From: Micrococcales bacterium
Lineage (GTDB): Bacteria > Actinomycetota > Actinomycetes > Actinomycetales > Microbacteriaceae
DNA length: 54,985 nucleotides
Direction: 5' to 3'
Assembly (NCBI GenBank): GCA_024639965.1
Contig: JAHEGC010000001.1
Span: forward strand, 178,450 to 233,434
Of this stretch, positions 26,535-35,014 are shown piece by piece. Positions within the stretch are counted from its first letter, which is position 1, and the number at the start of each line of letters is the position of its first letter. Under the pieces are notes generated by a model. It did no database searches. It was not told the origin of the DNA and worked only from the letters and a program-made list of their open reading frames with translations. A program made the position numbers and the translations under genes.

Positions 26535-27377
26535 CTAGACGCGAGCAGGCGTGTGCGCAGGACTGCGCTGGGCCGCGATAAAAGCGACGGCGGTCGGCAC
26601 GAGGTACGCGGACCACACGCCGACTTCGAGGGCCGTCGGGTTCGGCCGGAATGAAAACATTCCCTTGAGGAACGAGCCGGCGACCGTGTCTTCGCCGAGC
26701 CACGACGAGAGATCCCAGAGGGGTGCGCCCTCGGGGAGCAGGCCGACCTCCTGGAATTCGTGTACGCCGTAGGCCGCGAGTCCCGCTGCGACGACGAGCA
26801 ACCCCACGCTGGTCCAGAGGAAGAAATGCTTGAGGTTGATGCGCATGAGCCCGCGGTGACCGAGCCACCCGATGAGCGCAGCGACGGCGATACCGAGGAA
26901 TGCCATCGCAATGTCGATGAGTCCATCACCGCTAGAGTTGGCGGACGCCCAGATGAAGAGCGCGGTTTCGATACCTTCACGGACGACCGCGGTGAATGCC
27001 ACCACCGCGACGGACACGCCACTTACGGCGATTCCCGCGCTGAGCGAACCCTCCAACGTTCCCTTCATCCCGCGCGACGCCGTCGCCATCCAAAAAATCA
27101 TCCAGGTGAGCAGTCCGGCGGCGAGGATCGACAGCGCGCCGGTGATGATGGGTTCGAGGGACTCCCCCGCTTCCGACAGCAGGAAAAAGATAGCGGCGCC
27201 GGCCGCACAGGCTACGAGGACCGCGGCCGCGACTCCCACCCAGATCTTGGACACGACATCGCGTCGGTCCATTTTCAACGCGAAAGAAATGAGAATACCG
27301 ACGATGATGGCGGCTTCGAGGCCTTCGCGGATTCCGATGAGGAAGCTGGCAAGCACGAGTAGTTCTCCTGAGTTCAT
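26535..27377 (-). CDS. efeU: FTR1-family iron permease (EfeU-like)
   Basis: A 280-aa polytopic membrane protein of the oxidase-dependent iron transporter family. Two REXXE-type motifs: R17-EGLE21 and R133-EGIE137, both inside hydrophobic helices, as required for iron passage. About seven spans. No EfeO or EfeB partner is adjacent. ATG 27377 lies 26 nt from a near-perfect DtxR/IdeR operator, so iron-repressed expression is very likely. Confidence 0.93.
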   Translation of the reverse strand: MNSGELLVLASFLIGIREGLEAAIIVGILISFALKMDRRDVVSKIWVGVAAAVLVACAAGAAIFFLLSEAGESLEPIITGALSILAAGLLTWMIFWMATASRGMKGTLEGSLSAGIAVSGVSVAVVAFTAVVREGIETALFIWASANSSGDGLIDIAMAFLGIAVAALIGWLGHRGLMRINLKHFFLWTSVGLLVVAAGLAAYGVHEFQEVGLLPEGAPLWDLSSWLGEDTVAGSFLKGMFSFRPNPTALEVGVWSAYLVPTAVAFIAAQRSPAHTPARV

Positions 27378-27402
27378 TCAGCTCGGTTTAGCCGAGGGGA
27401 AT

Positions 27403-27421
27403 TGAGGTAAGGCTTACCTTA
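27403..27421. promoter_or_regulatory. DtxR/IdeR iron box
   Basis: A 19-bp palindrome TGAGGTAAGGCTTACCTTA matching the IdeR/DtxR consensus TWAGGTWAGSCTWACCTWA at 18 of 19 positions (G at position 2). It lies between efeU and the divergent cysteine hydrolase gene. Confidence 0.9.
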
Positions 27422-27453
27422 CCAGAATATTCGCGCCGCGACGGGCACCGCGT

Positions 27454-27459
27454 TACGGT
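27454..27459 (+). promoter_or_regulatory. -10 hexamer TACGGT, leaderless start of cysteine hydrolase gene
   Basis: TACGGT, then 6 nt, then ATG 27466; no Shine-Dalgarno. It is 33 nt from the iron box. Confidence 0.55.
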
Positions 27460-27465
27460 GGAGTC

Positions 27466-28014
27466 ATGCGCAACGCCCTCATCGTCATCGACGTTCAAAA
27501 CGGATTCGAATTTCCCCTTTTCGGAAAGCGAAACAATCCCGAGTGCGAGGACAACATTCGCGCGCTCCTCGCGCTCTGGCGTGAGCGAGACATGCCCGTC
27601 GTTCTCGTGCGACATGATTCGTCGTACCCGGGCTCACCGCTCGAACCGGGCCAACCGGGCAACGACCTCAAACCGGGGATTGACGGCAAGCACGACCTCT
27701 TTGTCTCCAAGCACACGAATTCGGCGTTTTATGGAACCCCGAACCTTGAGGAGTGGCTCCGCGCCAACGACATCGACCACGTGACGATCTGCGGGATCAC
27801 CACGGACCACTGCTGTTCGACGACCGCACGAATGGCGGACAACCTGGGATTCGGCGTTGACTTCGTGCTTGACGCAACGCACACCCACGACCGCACTCTC
27901 GCCGACGGAACAGTGGTCTCGGCCGACGAGGTGGCGCGTGTCAACGCCGCGAGTTTGGACGGGGAATTCGCCCGTGTCCGAACCACCGCAGACGTTGTCG
28001 CTGATTACGCTTGA
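27466..28014 (+). CDS. isochorismatase-family cysteine hydrolase
   Basis: A 182-aa cytoplasmic hydrolase with the Asp-Lys-Cys triad of the family: Asp9 in IVIDVQNGF, Lys82 in VSKHTNSAF, Cys116 in GITTDHCC. Nicotinamidase, isochorismatase and other amide hydrolases share this fold; the long insert and metal ligands of PncA are not clearly present, so the substrate is open. The MIP channel gene starts 3 nt after its stop, so the two form an operon. Confidence 0.88.
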   Translation: MRNALIVIDVQNGFEFPLFGKRNNPECEDNIRALLALWRERDMPVVLVRHDSSYPGSPLEPGQPGNDLKPGIDGKHDLFVSKHTNSAFYGTPNLEEWLRANDIDHVTICGITTDHCCSTTARMADNLGFGVDFVLDATHTHDRTLADGTVVSADEVARVNAASLDGEFARVRTTADVVADYA

Positions 28015-28017
28015 GGA

Positions 28018-28704
28018 ATGGCTAAGAAAAACACCCTTGTCAACGCCCTTGTCGTCGAGTTCCTCGGAACGGCGCTCCTCCTCGGAGCGCAGGTCGGCAC
28101 CGGCTACTCCCTCGCCGGGCTCGGCGGCCTGACTCTCTTCGGCATTGCAATCGTGAGCGCGTTCGCGCTCGCCATCGCAATCACGATCGGTGGACAGGTC
28201 TCGGGCGGGCACTTCAACCCCGCGGTCACCATCGCACTCACCATCACGGGCAACTCCCCCGTGTCCAACGCGATTCCGTACATCATCTCGCAACTCGCCG
28301 GAGCGCTCGTCGCCGTTGGCGCCGCCAACCTCCTCTGGGGCGGCGAGGTTATCTCGTCGAACCTCGGCGAAGCGCCGGGTGTTGCGGCACTCGCCTCGGA
28401 ACTCCTCGCGACCGCGGTTCTGGTGGGAATCGTTGTCGCCATGGTTCGCCGCCAAGGCGGAGCGGGCCTCAACTGGCTCGTACCCGCGTGGGTGGGAACA
28501 GCAATTCTGTTGACCCCGACCGGCTGCATGGCGAACCCCGCCGTCGCGTTCGGCCACATGTTCACCAATTCGACCGTCGGCCTCGGAATCAACGCTGTTG
28601 CCCCGTTCATCGGGATCCAGATCCTCGCGGGCCTCGTTGTCGCGGGCGTGACCATCGTCCTCGCGCCGAAGGCTCCTGCCAAGAAGGCCGCAACCACCAA
28701 GTAA
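28018..28704 (+). CDS. MIP/aquaporin family channel, atypical selectivity filter
   Basis: A 228-aa channel with six spans and both half-helices: SGGHFNPAV (NPA 67-69) and TGCMANPAVAFGHMF (NPA 173-175). The residue after the second NPA is Val176, where aquaporins and GlpF have an almost invariant Arg of the selectivity filter. Some bacterial MIPs (AqpS-like, arsenite-permeable) also lack this Arg. Lys/Ala-rich C-terminal tail. Substrate unknown; water, glycerol-like solutes or metalloid hydroxides are possible. Translated right after the cysteine hydrolase and followed by a strong hairpin. Confidence 0.88.
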   Translation: MAKKNTLVNALVVEFLGTALLLGAQVGTGYSLAGLGGLTLFGIAIVSAFALAIAITIGGQVSGGHFNPAVTIALTITGNSPVSNAIPYIISQLAGALVAVGAANLLWGGEVISSNLGEAPGVAALASELLATAVLVGIVVAMVRRQGGAGLNWLVPAWVGTAILLTPTGCMANPAVAFGHMFTNSTVGLGINAVAPFIGIQILAGLVVAGVTIVLAPKAPAKKAATTK

Positions 28705-28716
28705 CCTCACTACGAA

Positions 28717-28754
28717 CGTCGAAGGCCCCGGGCAATAGCTCGGGGCCTTCGACG
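28717..28754. terminator. strong hairpin between convergent genes
   Basis: A perfect 14-bp stem (28717-28730 with 28741-28754), 10-nt loop, between the MIP gene and the convergent MFS gene. No T run follows on either strand, so it may act without one or serve as an mRNA 3' end. Confidence 0.75.
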
Positions 28755-28818
28755 CTGTGCGGAGAGTTTGATTTCGACACGAGAACAAAGAAGGTCGCGC
28801 GCGCGACGCGGTCTCGTT

Positions 28819-30093
28819 TTACGCGGTGGCGGTTTTCCACGAACCGGGACGCGGCGGGCGCACCACGTAAGAAAAAACGGCGGCGACCACACAGAGCAAG
28901 GCCCCGCCAATCCAGGCGTAGGTGTAGGCGCCGAACGCATCCCGCACGAGCCCCGCGGCGGTCGCGGCGATCGCGGCACCAACCTGATGCGCGGCGAACA
29001 CCCAGCCGAAAACGATTCCCGCGCGTTCTCCGAAATATTCGCGGCAGAGCGCAACCGTTGGGGGAACCGTCGCTACCCAGTCCAAACCATATACAACGAC
29101 GAACAGCACGATGGTGGGGTGGATGTCCTTCGCCAGCAAAAGAGGCAAAAACGCGAGTCCGACTCCGCGGAACGTGTAATACGCGGCGAGCAGATAGCGC
29201 GGGTTCACGCGATCCGTCAACCACCCGGAGAGCACGGTGCCGACGACGTCGAACACGCCGACCGCCGCGAGAAGGCCCGACGCGGTCGTGATGGACATGC
29301 CGAAGTCGTGGGCGGCGGGAACGAAGTGAACTCCGATGAGTCCGTTGGTCGTCATTCCGCAGATTGCGAATGCGCCGGCGAGCGCCCAAAAGGTGCCGGT
29401 TCGGCTCGCATCGCGGAGCGCCCTCAGCGCACGCGGGACCGCGCCGCGTTTGAGCACGCGAGCGGGCGTGGATCCTGGTTCCGCCCCGAACGCGTCGACG
29501 CCGAACTCGTGCGGGTGATTGCGGATGAAGAAGTACACCAGCGGGACAACGGCGAGCGCCGTCACCGCGATGGCGATGGAGGCGGGACGCCATCCGACGT
29601 TTTCGGCGAGTGACGCGACGAGCGGGAGGAAGACCAACTGCCCCGTTGCACTTCCCGCGGTGAGGACACCCGTCACCAGACCTTTGCGCTTGACGAACCA
29701 GGTTCCCGAGATCTCCGCAGCGAATACGAGCGCCATCGACCCAGTGCCAAGGCCGATGAGCAGCCCCCACGTGACGAAGAGAACCCATTCCGCGGTGGCG
29801 AACACCGTCAGCCCGGAGCCCAGCGCGATGAATGTCAGAGCAGTCATCGTGATCGCGCGAAGGCCGAATCGATCGATGAGCGCGGCGGCGAAGGGCGCGG
29901 TGAGTCCGTAGAGGAGGATGTTGAGGCTCACCGCGACGGACATCGTCGAGATGGGCCACCCGAATTCCTCGTTGAGAGGGATCATGAGCGGCCCTGGCGC
30001 GGCGCGGAACCCCGCGGCACCCATGAGCGCGATGAACCCGACCCCCGCCACCCACCACGCGGGGTGAATCCGGCGTGGGCGGGGAGAATTCAC
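28819..30093 (-). CDS. major facilitator superfamily transporter
   Basis: A 424-aa protein with 12 predicted spans and a central loop near residue 205-230; MFS pattern GLGTGSMALVFAAEISGTW in the first half and GWLTDRVNPRY at the loop of the second. Resembles oxalate/formate or monocarboxylate-type MFS carriers, substrate uncertain. GTG 30093 is 3 nt after the GAPDH stop, so it is the second gene of that operon; a role in moving a small glycolytic acid is inference. Confidence 0.85.
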   Translation of the reverse strand: MNSPRPRRIHPAWWVAGVGFIALMGAAGFRAAPGPLMIPLNEEFGWPISTMSVAVSLNILLYGLTAPFAAALIDRFGLRAITMTALTFIALGSGLTVFATAEWVLFVTWGLLIGLGTGSMALVFAAEISGTWFVKRKGLVTGVLTAGSATGQLVFLPLVASLAENVGWRPASIAIAVTALAVVPLVYFFIRNHPHEFGVDAFGAEPGSTPARVLKRGAVPRALRALRDASRTGTFWALAGAFAICGMTTNGLIGVHFVPAAHDFGMSITTASGLLAAVGVFDVVGTVLSGWLTDRVNPRYLLAAYYTFRGVGLAFLPLLLAKDIHPTIVLFVVVYGLDWVATVPPTVALCREYFGERAGIVFGWVFAAHQVGAAIAATAAGLVRDAFGAYTYAWIGGALLCVVAAVFSYVVRPPRPGSWKTATA

Positions 30094-30096
30094 GGT

Positions 30097-31548
30097 TTAG
30101 ACCTTCGCTGTGGGGAAGAACGGGCGCGAGACGCCACCCATCTTTTCCAACACTCTAACGACCTGGTGACTGTAGCCGTACTCGTTGTCGTACCAGACAT
30201 AGACGACCGCGTGATTGCCGCTCGCGATGGTGGCGAGTCCGTCCACGATGCCGGCGCGGCGACTCCCAAGGAAGTCCGTCGAGACGACCTCGGCGGATTC
30301 GATGTAGTCAATTTGATGGCGTAGCGGGGAGTTGAGCGACGCATTGCGCAGGAACGCATTGAGTTCGTCCTTGGTGACCGAGCGGTCGAGGGTCAGGTTG
30401 AGGATCGCCATCGACACGTCGGGGGTGGGCACGCGAATCGCGTTTCCCGTCAGCTTGCCGTCGAGTTCGGGGAGCGCCTTCGCGACCGCACTCGCCGCCC
30501 CCGTCTCGGTAATCACCATGTTGAGGACGGCGCTTCGTCCACGACGATCGCCGCTGTGGAAGTTGTCGATGAGGTTCTGGTCGTTGGTGAACGAGTGCAC
30601 CGTCTCGACGTGACCGTATTCGACTCTGAACTCGTCGTTGATGACCTTGAGCACGGGAGTGATCGCGTTGGTGGTGCACGACGCGGCGGTGATAATCCGT
30701 CCACCGTCGTCGATGACGGCGTGGTTGATTCCGTACACGACGTTGGGCAGTGCACCCTTTCCCGGTGCGGTGAGCAACACGCGCGCCACGCCCGTGGAAT
30801 CGAGATGCTGCGACAGGCCTTTTTCGTCGCGCCATCGACCCGTGTTGTCCACGACAACCGCATCGTGAATTCCATGTGCGGTGTAGTCAATTGTCGCTGG
30901 GCTGTCGGAATAAATGACCTGAATCGCGGTTCCGTTCGCGATGATGAGATTGCGCGACTCATCGACCGTGATCGAACCGTTGAACGGTCCGTGGACGGAA
31001 TCACGGCGAAGCAGACTCGCGCGCTTGACGAGGTCATTCTCACCGCCGTTGCGAACGACGATTGCTCGCAGGCGCACCCCACTGAGATCATTGGACCGAG
31101 CGAGCAGAATGCGGGCGACGAGCCTGCCGATTCGGCCGAAGCCGTAGAGGACCACATCGCGTCCGCGCTCGGTTCCGTAAGGCCGTCCATCACGAATCGA
31201 GCCGAGTTCGGTGGTAACAAACGAGGCGAGGTCGGTGTTTGCGGAATCAGCGAACGCCGCGACGAGGCGAGCGACGTCGATCGAGGCCGGTCCGGGGTTC
31301 ATCAAATCGACGGCACGCAGCACCTCGCGCGTCCGTTCGATTTCCAGTTCGGCGCCATCAACGTGTCGCGCGAATCGGTGAATTCGCACAATGTCGATGG
31401 GCGACAGATTCAGCAGGCTCCGCCCGTGCACCGACACAACAATCCCGTTCTCGCGGTACAACCGCCCAATGACAGGGACGAGTTCCTCGGCGAGTGATTC
31501 CTTGTGCGACCACTCCTCGGCGGCTGCGTTTTCGACGGAATCCGACAC
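30097..31548 (-). CDS. gapB: glyceraldehyde-3-phosphate dehydrogenase, long GapB type
   Basis: About 483 aa, some 135 longer at the N-terminus than ordinary GAPDH. The NAD(P) fold begins VVLYGFGRIGRLVAR near 131; the catalytic Cys is in AASCTTNAITP (about 291), and WYDNEYGYSHQVV closes the enzyme. The length and layout match C. glutamicum GapB (about 480 aa), an NADP-dependent gluconeogenic enzyme. Start is set at GTG 31548 with AAAGGG upstream; GTG 31563 is also open. Operon with an MFS transporter. Confidence 0.92.
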   Translation of the reverse strand: MSDSVENAAAEEWSHKESLAEELVPVIGRLYRENGIVVSVHGRSLLNLSPIDIVRIHRFARHVDGAELEIERTREVLRAVDLMNPGPASIDVARLVAAFADSANTDLASFVTTELGSIRDGRPYGTERGRDVVLYGFGRIGRLVARILLARSNDLSGVRLRAIVVRNGGENDLVKRASLLRRDSVHGPFNGSITVDESRNLIIANGTAIQVIYSDSPATIDYTAHGIHDAVVVDNTGRWRDEKGLSQHLDSTGVARVLLTAPGKGALPNVVYGINHAVIDDGGRIITAASCTTNAITPVLKVINDEFRVEYGHVETVHSFTNDQNLIDNFHSGDRRGRSAVLNMVITETGAASAVAKALPELDGKLTGNAIRVPTPDVSMAILNLTLDRSVTKDELNAFLRNASLNSPLRHQIDYIESAEVVSTDFLGSRRAGIVDGLATIASGNHAVVYVWYDNEYGYSHQVVRVLEKMGGVSRPFFPTAKV

Positions 31549-31650
31549 GGTCGACCCTTTCACTCGGCTTCGACCAGACTACCGACAAGTCGTTTGGGAG
31601 CGAATAACCAAGATTGGTCAAAAGTTGGGAAAATTCACAGGAAGCGTTCG

Positions 31651-31656
31651 TACCTT
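31651..31656 (+). promoter_or_regulatory. -10 hexamer TACCTT, leaderless start of DUF305 lipoprotein
   Basis: TACCTT, then 6 nt, then ATG 31663; no Shine-Dalgarno. Confidence 0.55.
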
Positions 31657-31662
31657 TTATCC

Positions 31663-32250
31663 ATGAGAAAACTCGTTGCTCCCTTCGCCCTAGCTTCACT
31701 CCTCGTCGTCGGACTCGCCGGTTGCGTCATCGTCCCCGGGCAAACCACCGACGCCCAGCACGGCGGAATGATGAACGACGGCGATTCCGACAGCGACACC
31801 AGCAGCTCGTTCGACATGAACGACGTGATGTTCGCCCAGATGATGATCCCCCACCACGAGCAGGCGGTCGAACTGGCCACGCTCGCGGAGGCGAACACGA
31901 CGAACCCCAAAATTCTCGACCTTGCATCACGAATCAAGTCGGCGCAGGCCCCCGAGATTGAGCAGATGAAGGGGTGGCTGGATTCCGCTGGAGCCGGGAT
32001 GGACATGAATCATTCGATGCCGATGGCGGGAATCGTCTCCGAGAAGGACATGGCGACAATTCGTAACGCAATGGGTGCAGAATTCGACGGGCTCTTCCTC
32101 GTCCACATGATCGCGCACCACCAGGGTGCGATCGACATGGCGAAGGACGTCGTTGAAACGTCCACCAACGACGAGGTCATCACGCTCGCGAACAACATCA
32201 TCACGTCGCAGCAGGCGGAAATCGACGAGATGAACGCTCTGCTCGGCTAA
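31663..32250 (+). CDS. DUF305 lipoprotein
   Basis: A 195-aa secreted lipoprotein: signal peptide MRKLVAPFALASLLVVG with lipobox LAGC (Cys21). The DUF305 ferritin-like helices carry paired His motifs MMIPHHEQAV and HMIAHHQGAI, and the linker is Met/His-rich (GMDMNHSMPM). DUF305 proteins are often near copper genes, but none is here; metal binding is inference. Stop lies 1 nt before the convergent rlmN stop. Confidence 0.9.
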   Translation: MRKLVAPFALASLLVVGLAGCVIVPGQTTDAQHGGMMNDGDSDSDTSSSFDMNDVMFAQMMIPHHEQAVELATLAEANTTNPKILDLASRIKSAQAPEIEQMKGWLDSAGAGMDMNHSMPMAGIVSEKDMATIRNAMGAEFDGLFLVHMIAHHQGAIDMAKDVVETSTNDEVITLANNIITSQQAEIDEMNALLG

Positions 32251-32251
32251 G

Positions 32252-33457
32252 TCACCCTTCGGCCGCGGCCAGCTGGCCGCATGCGCCGTCGATCTCTTTT
32301 CCGCGAGTGTCGCGGAGCGTTGTTGGGATTCCCGCCGCCTCGATGCGCGCCACGAACTCGCGTTGAACGGAGCGTTCCGACGCGGTCCAGATCGACCCCG
32401 GCGTGGGGTTGAGCGGAATTGGGTTGACGTGCACCCATCCGGTACCGCGCTCATTGAGCTTCGCGGCAAGAAGATCCGCGCGCCACGCGTGATCGTTCAT
32501 GTCCTTGATGAGTGCGTATTCGATTGACACGCGCCGTCCGGTCGCCTCGAAATAGCCCCGTGCCGCATCGAGCGCCTCGTCGACCTTCCACCGCGAGTTG
32601 ACCGGAATCATCTCATCCCGAAGTTCGTCATCTGGTGCGTGGAGCGACAGCGCAAACGTGAGCTGAAGTCCTTCTTCGGCGAGCTTCCGCATCGCGGGAA
32701 CGAGGCCGACGGTCGAGACCGTGATGTGACGCGCAGACATGCCGAGACCGTGCGGTTGCGGTTCGAGCATCGAGCGAATGGCGGTCATCACTCGGTTGTA
32801 GTTGGCGAGAGGCTCCCCCATCCCCATGAAAACGATGTTGGACACACGTTGCGGGCCCTCCTCGGGGTGACCGCCGAGATCACCTGCTGCGATCGCGGCA
32901 TTGGCGCGAACGACCTGATCGACGATTTCGGCGGCGGACATGTTGCGCGTGAGCCCCGCCTGTCCCGTGGCACAGAACGGGCAGTTCATTCCGCAGCCGG
33001 CTTGTGAGGAGACGCAGAGGGTGATTCGCCCGGGGTAGCGCATGAGTACCGACTCAACGAGCGCGCCGTCGAACAAGCGCCAAAGGAACTTGATCGTGTC
33101 ACCGTTGTCCGTGGCGAATCGTCGAACCTCGGTGAGGAGGGGCGGAAGCGTTGCGGCGACAATCTCCTCGCGAGTGTCCGCAGGAAGATCCGTCATCGCG
33201 TCGGCGTTGGATGTGTAGTGCGTGAAATAGTGCGTCGATAGTTGTTTGGCCCGAAATTTCGGCAAACCAAGCTCGACAACCTTCGACTCGCGCTCGGCGA
33301 TGGATAAATCTACCCAGTGAACGGGAGGCTTAGCGCCGCGCGGGGATTCGAAGCGAAGTGCAGGTCGCCCCTCCGAATCGAGCTCCTGCTGCCACCCCTC
33401 GGCCTTGGGCCGGATTTGAGGTCGATCGCCCGACGACGGGAGACGATTAACGGCCAT
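32252..33457 (-). CDS. rlmN: dual-specificity rRNA/tRNA adenine-C2 methyltransferase RlmN
   Basis: Radical SAM enzyme methylating A2503 of 23S rRNA and A37 of some tRNAs. 401 aa; iron-sulfur motif CGMNCPFC with preceding [24 protein letters not shown], and a C-terminal [15 protein letters not shown] holding the second catalytic Cys. ATG 33457 is probably leaderless. Confidence 0.96.
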   Translation of the reverse strand: MAVNRLPSSGDRPQIRPKAEGWQQELDSEGRPALRFESPRGAKPPVHWVDLSIAERESKVVELGLPKFRAKQLSTHYFTHYTSNADAMTDLPADTREEIVAATLPPLLTEVRRFATDNGDTIKFLWRLFDGALVESVLMRYPGRITLCVSSQAGCGMNCPFCATGQAGLTRNMSAAEIVDQVVRANAAIAAGDLGGHPEEGPQRVSNIVFMGMGEPLANYNRVMTAIRSMLEPQPHGLGMSARHITVSTVGLVPAMRKLAEEGLQLTFALSLHAPDDELRDEMIPVNSRWKVDEALDAARGYFEATGRRVSIEYALIKDMNDHAWRADLLAAKLNERGTGWVHVNPIPLNPTPGSIWTASERSVQREFVARIEAAGIPTTLRDTRGKEIDGACGQLAAAEG

Positions 33458-33464
33458 GTCGTCA

Positions 33465-33470
33465 AGGGTA
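33465..33470 (-). promoter_or_regulatory. -10 hexamer TACCCT, leaderless start of rlmN
   Basis: Minus-strand TACCCT, then 7 nt, then ATG 33457; no Shine-Dalgarno. Confidence 0.5.
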
Positions 33471-33679
33471 ACCTGCGCACACTTCGGGGACGACCATTCG
33501 GGGGTACACTGGGAGAAGCGCAGTGACGATTTGTTTCCCTGCCCGTCGAATTATTCTTCCCTCACCAATTCCGTTGGTTGACATTTCTTCTTCGGCGAAC
33601 GACGCGCCACGAGGCGCGCTCGCCCTCCGATTGCTGCCGTGCATCGCGTGCGCAATCACCACAGAAAACTGGTAACACC
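33471..33679 (+). other. intergenic region and long 5' leader of the DEAD-box helicase
   Basis: About 210 nt without a convincing gene. Contains a GC hairpin (33603-33608 with 33613-33618, loop ACGA) and a TTGACA at 33578. Long leaders are typical of cold-induced DEAD-box helicase mRNAs. Small reading frames here were not convincing. Confidence 0.4.
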
Positions 33680-35014
33680 GTGACTTCTCACACCTTCGGC
33701 ACGCTGGGCGTGCCGGCCCCTCTCGTCACCGCACTCCTGCGCGACGGCAAGGAAACCCCCTTCCCCATCCAGATTGACACCCTCCCCGACACGCTTGCGG
33801 GTCGGGACGTGCTCGGTCGCGGAAAGACCGGCTCGGGAAAGACGCTCGCGTTTTCGATTCCCATGGTCGCTCGCCTGAGCGCCGTGGGCGCACCTGCGCG
33901 TCGACCTGGTCGACCGCGCGGACTCATCCTTGCGCCGACCCGCGAACTCGCCACACAGATCGCCGCGACGCTCAACCCGCTCGCAGCTGAGATGCGGCTG
34001 CGCACCATGGTCATTTTCGGTGGCGTTTCCCAGAACCGTCAGGTTTCCGACCTTCGCAACGGCGTCGACATCGTCGTCGCAACTCCCGGTCGCCTCGAGG
34101 ACTTGATGAAGCAGGGCCACATTCACCTCGACGCGGTTGAGATCACTGTGCTGGATGAGGCCGACCACATGGCCGACCTCGGATTCCTTCCCGGCGTCAC
34201 CCGCATTCTCACCGCAACCCCCGGAAACGGTCAGCGCCTCCTCTTCAGCGCAACGCTCGACAACGGAGTGAACAAACTCGTCTCGCGATTCCTGACCAAC
34301 GAGGTTCTTCACTCCGTCGACGAGGAGCACTCCCCCGTCGCCGCGATGACGCACCACGTGTTCGAGGTCGACGGCGTCGACGCGAAAAATGCGCTGATCG
34401 ACACCCTCGCCTCAGGAACGGGACGTCGCATCCTCTTCATGCGCACCAAGCACCACGCGAAGAAGTTGGCGAAGAAGTTGACCGAGTCGGGAATCCCCGC
34501 GGTTGACCTCCACGGGAACCTCTCCCAGCCCCAGCGCGATCGCAATCTCGCAGCCTTCAGCACCGGTGCGGTTCGCGTTCTCGTCGCCACCGACGTCGCC
34601 GCCCGCGGTGTCCACGTCGACGATGTCGAACTCGTCATACACGTCGATCCCCCGGCCGAACACAAGGCCTACCTCCACCGTTCGGGCCGTACGGCTCGCG
34701 CCGGCTCCGCCGGAGACGTCGTGACCATTTGCCTCCCGACTCAGCGCGGGGACCTCGCGGCCCTGCTCCGCAAAGCGTCGATCACGGTGACCCCGGAACG
34801 TGTCACCGCGGCATCGCCCGCGGTTGCGGCACTCGTCGGGGCGGTCGCCGAATACGTGAAGCCCGCCCCTCGCGTCGCACCCCAGCAGGGTGGCGGTTCG
34901 TCGAACGGTGCGAACGCCCAGCGAAAGCGTGCGCGTCGTTCTAACGTCGAACGCGGCGGCGCACAACCGCGCCAAGAGCGATCAGGCCAGCGCCCAGCGC
35001 GACAAGGCCGCTAG
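33680..35014 (+). CDS. DEAD-box ATP-dependent RNA helicase
   Basis: A 444-aa helicase of the DEAD family, RhlE/DeaD-like: Q motif near residue 27 (PFPIQIDTLP), Walker A GRGKTGSGKT, PTRELATQI, motif II DEAD in VLDEADHMADLG, motif III SAT, and HRSGRTARAG. Acts in rRNA processing or mRNA decay. The last 60 residues are Arg/Gln/Gly-rich and disordered, likely RNA binding. GTG 33680 is chosen by homology (GTLGVPAPLVTALL); no clear Shine-Dalgarno, and a TTG at 33578 is in frame. The 3' end overlaps the convergent surface protein gene by 74 nt. Confidence 0.92.
   Translation: MTSHTFGTLGVPAPLVTALLRDGKETPFPIQIDTLPDTLAGRDVLGRGKTGSGKTLAFSIPMVARLSAVGAPARRPGRPRGLILAPTRELATQIAATLNPLAAEMRLRTMVIFGGVSQNRQVSDLRNGVDIVVATPGRLEDLMKQGHIHLDAVEITVLDEADHMADLGFLPGVTRILTATPGNGQRLLFSATLDNGVNKLVSRFLTNEVLHSVDEEHSPVAAMTHHVFEVDGVDAKNALIDTLASGTGRRILFMRTKHHAKKLAKKLTESGIPAVDLHGNLSQPQRDRNLAAFSTGAVRVLVATDVAARGVHVDDVELVIHVDPPAEHKAYLHRSGRTARAGSAGDVVTICLPTQRGDLAALLRKASITVTPERVTAASPAVAALVGAVAEYVKPAPRVAPQQGGGSSNGANAQRKRARRSNVERGGAQPRQERSGQRPARQGR

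Noticed and set aside
28607-30058. 483-codon alternative frame over the MFS gene
   Set aside because: Arg-rich shadow in another frame; the MFS frame has 12 membrane spans and a coupled start.
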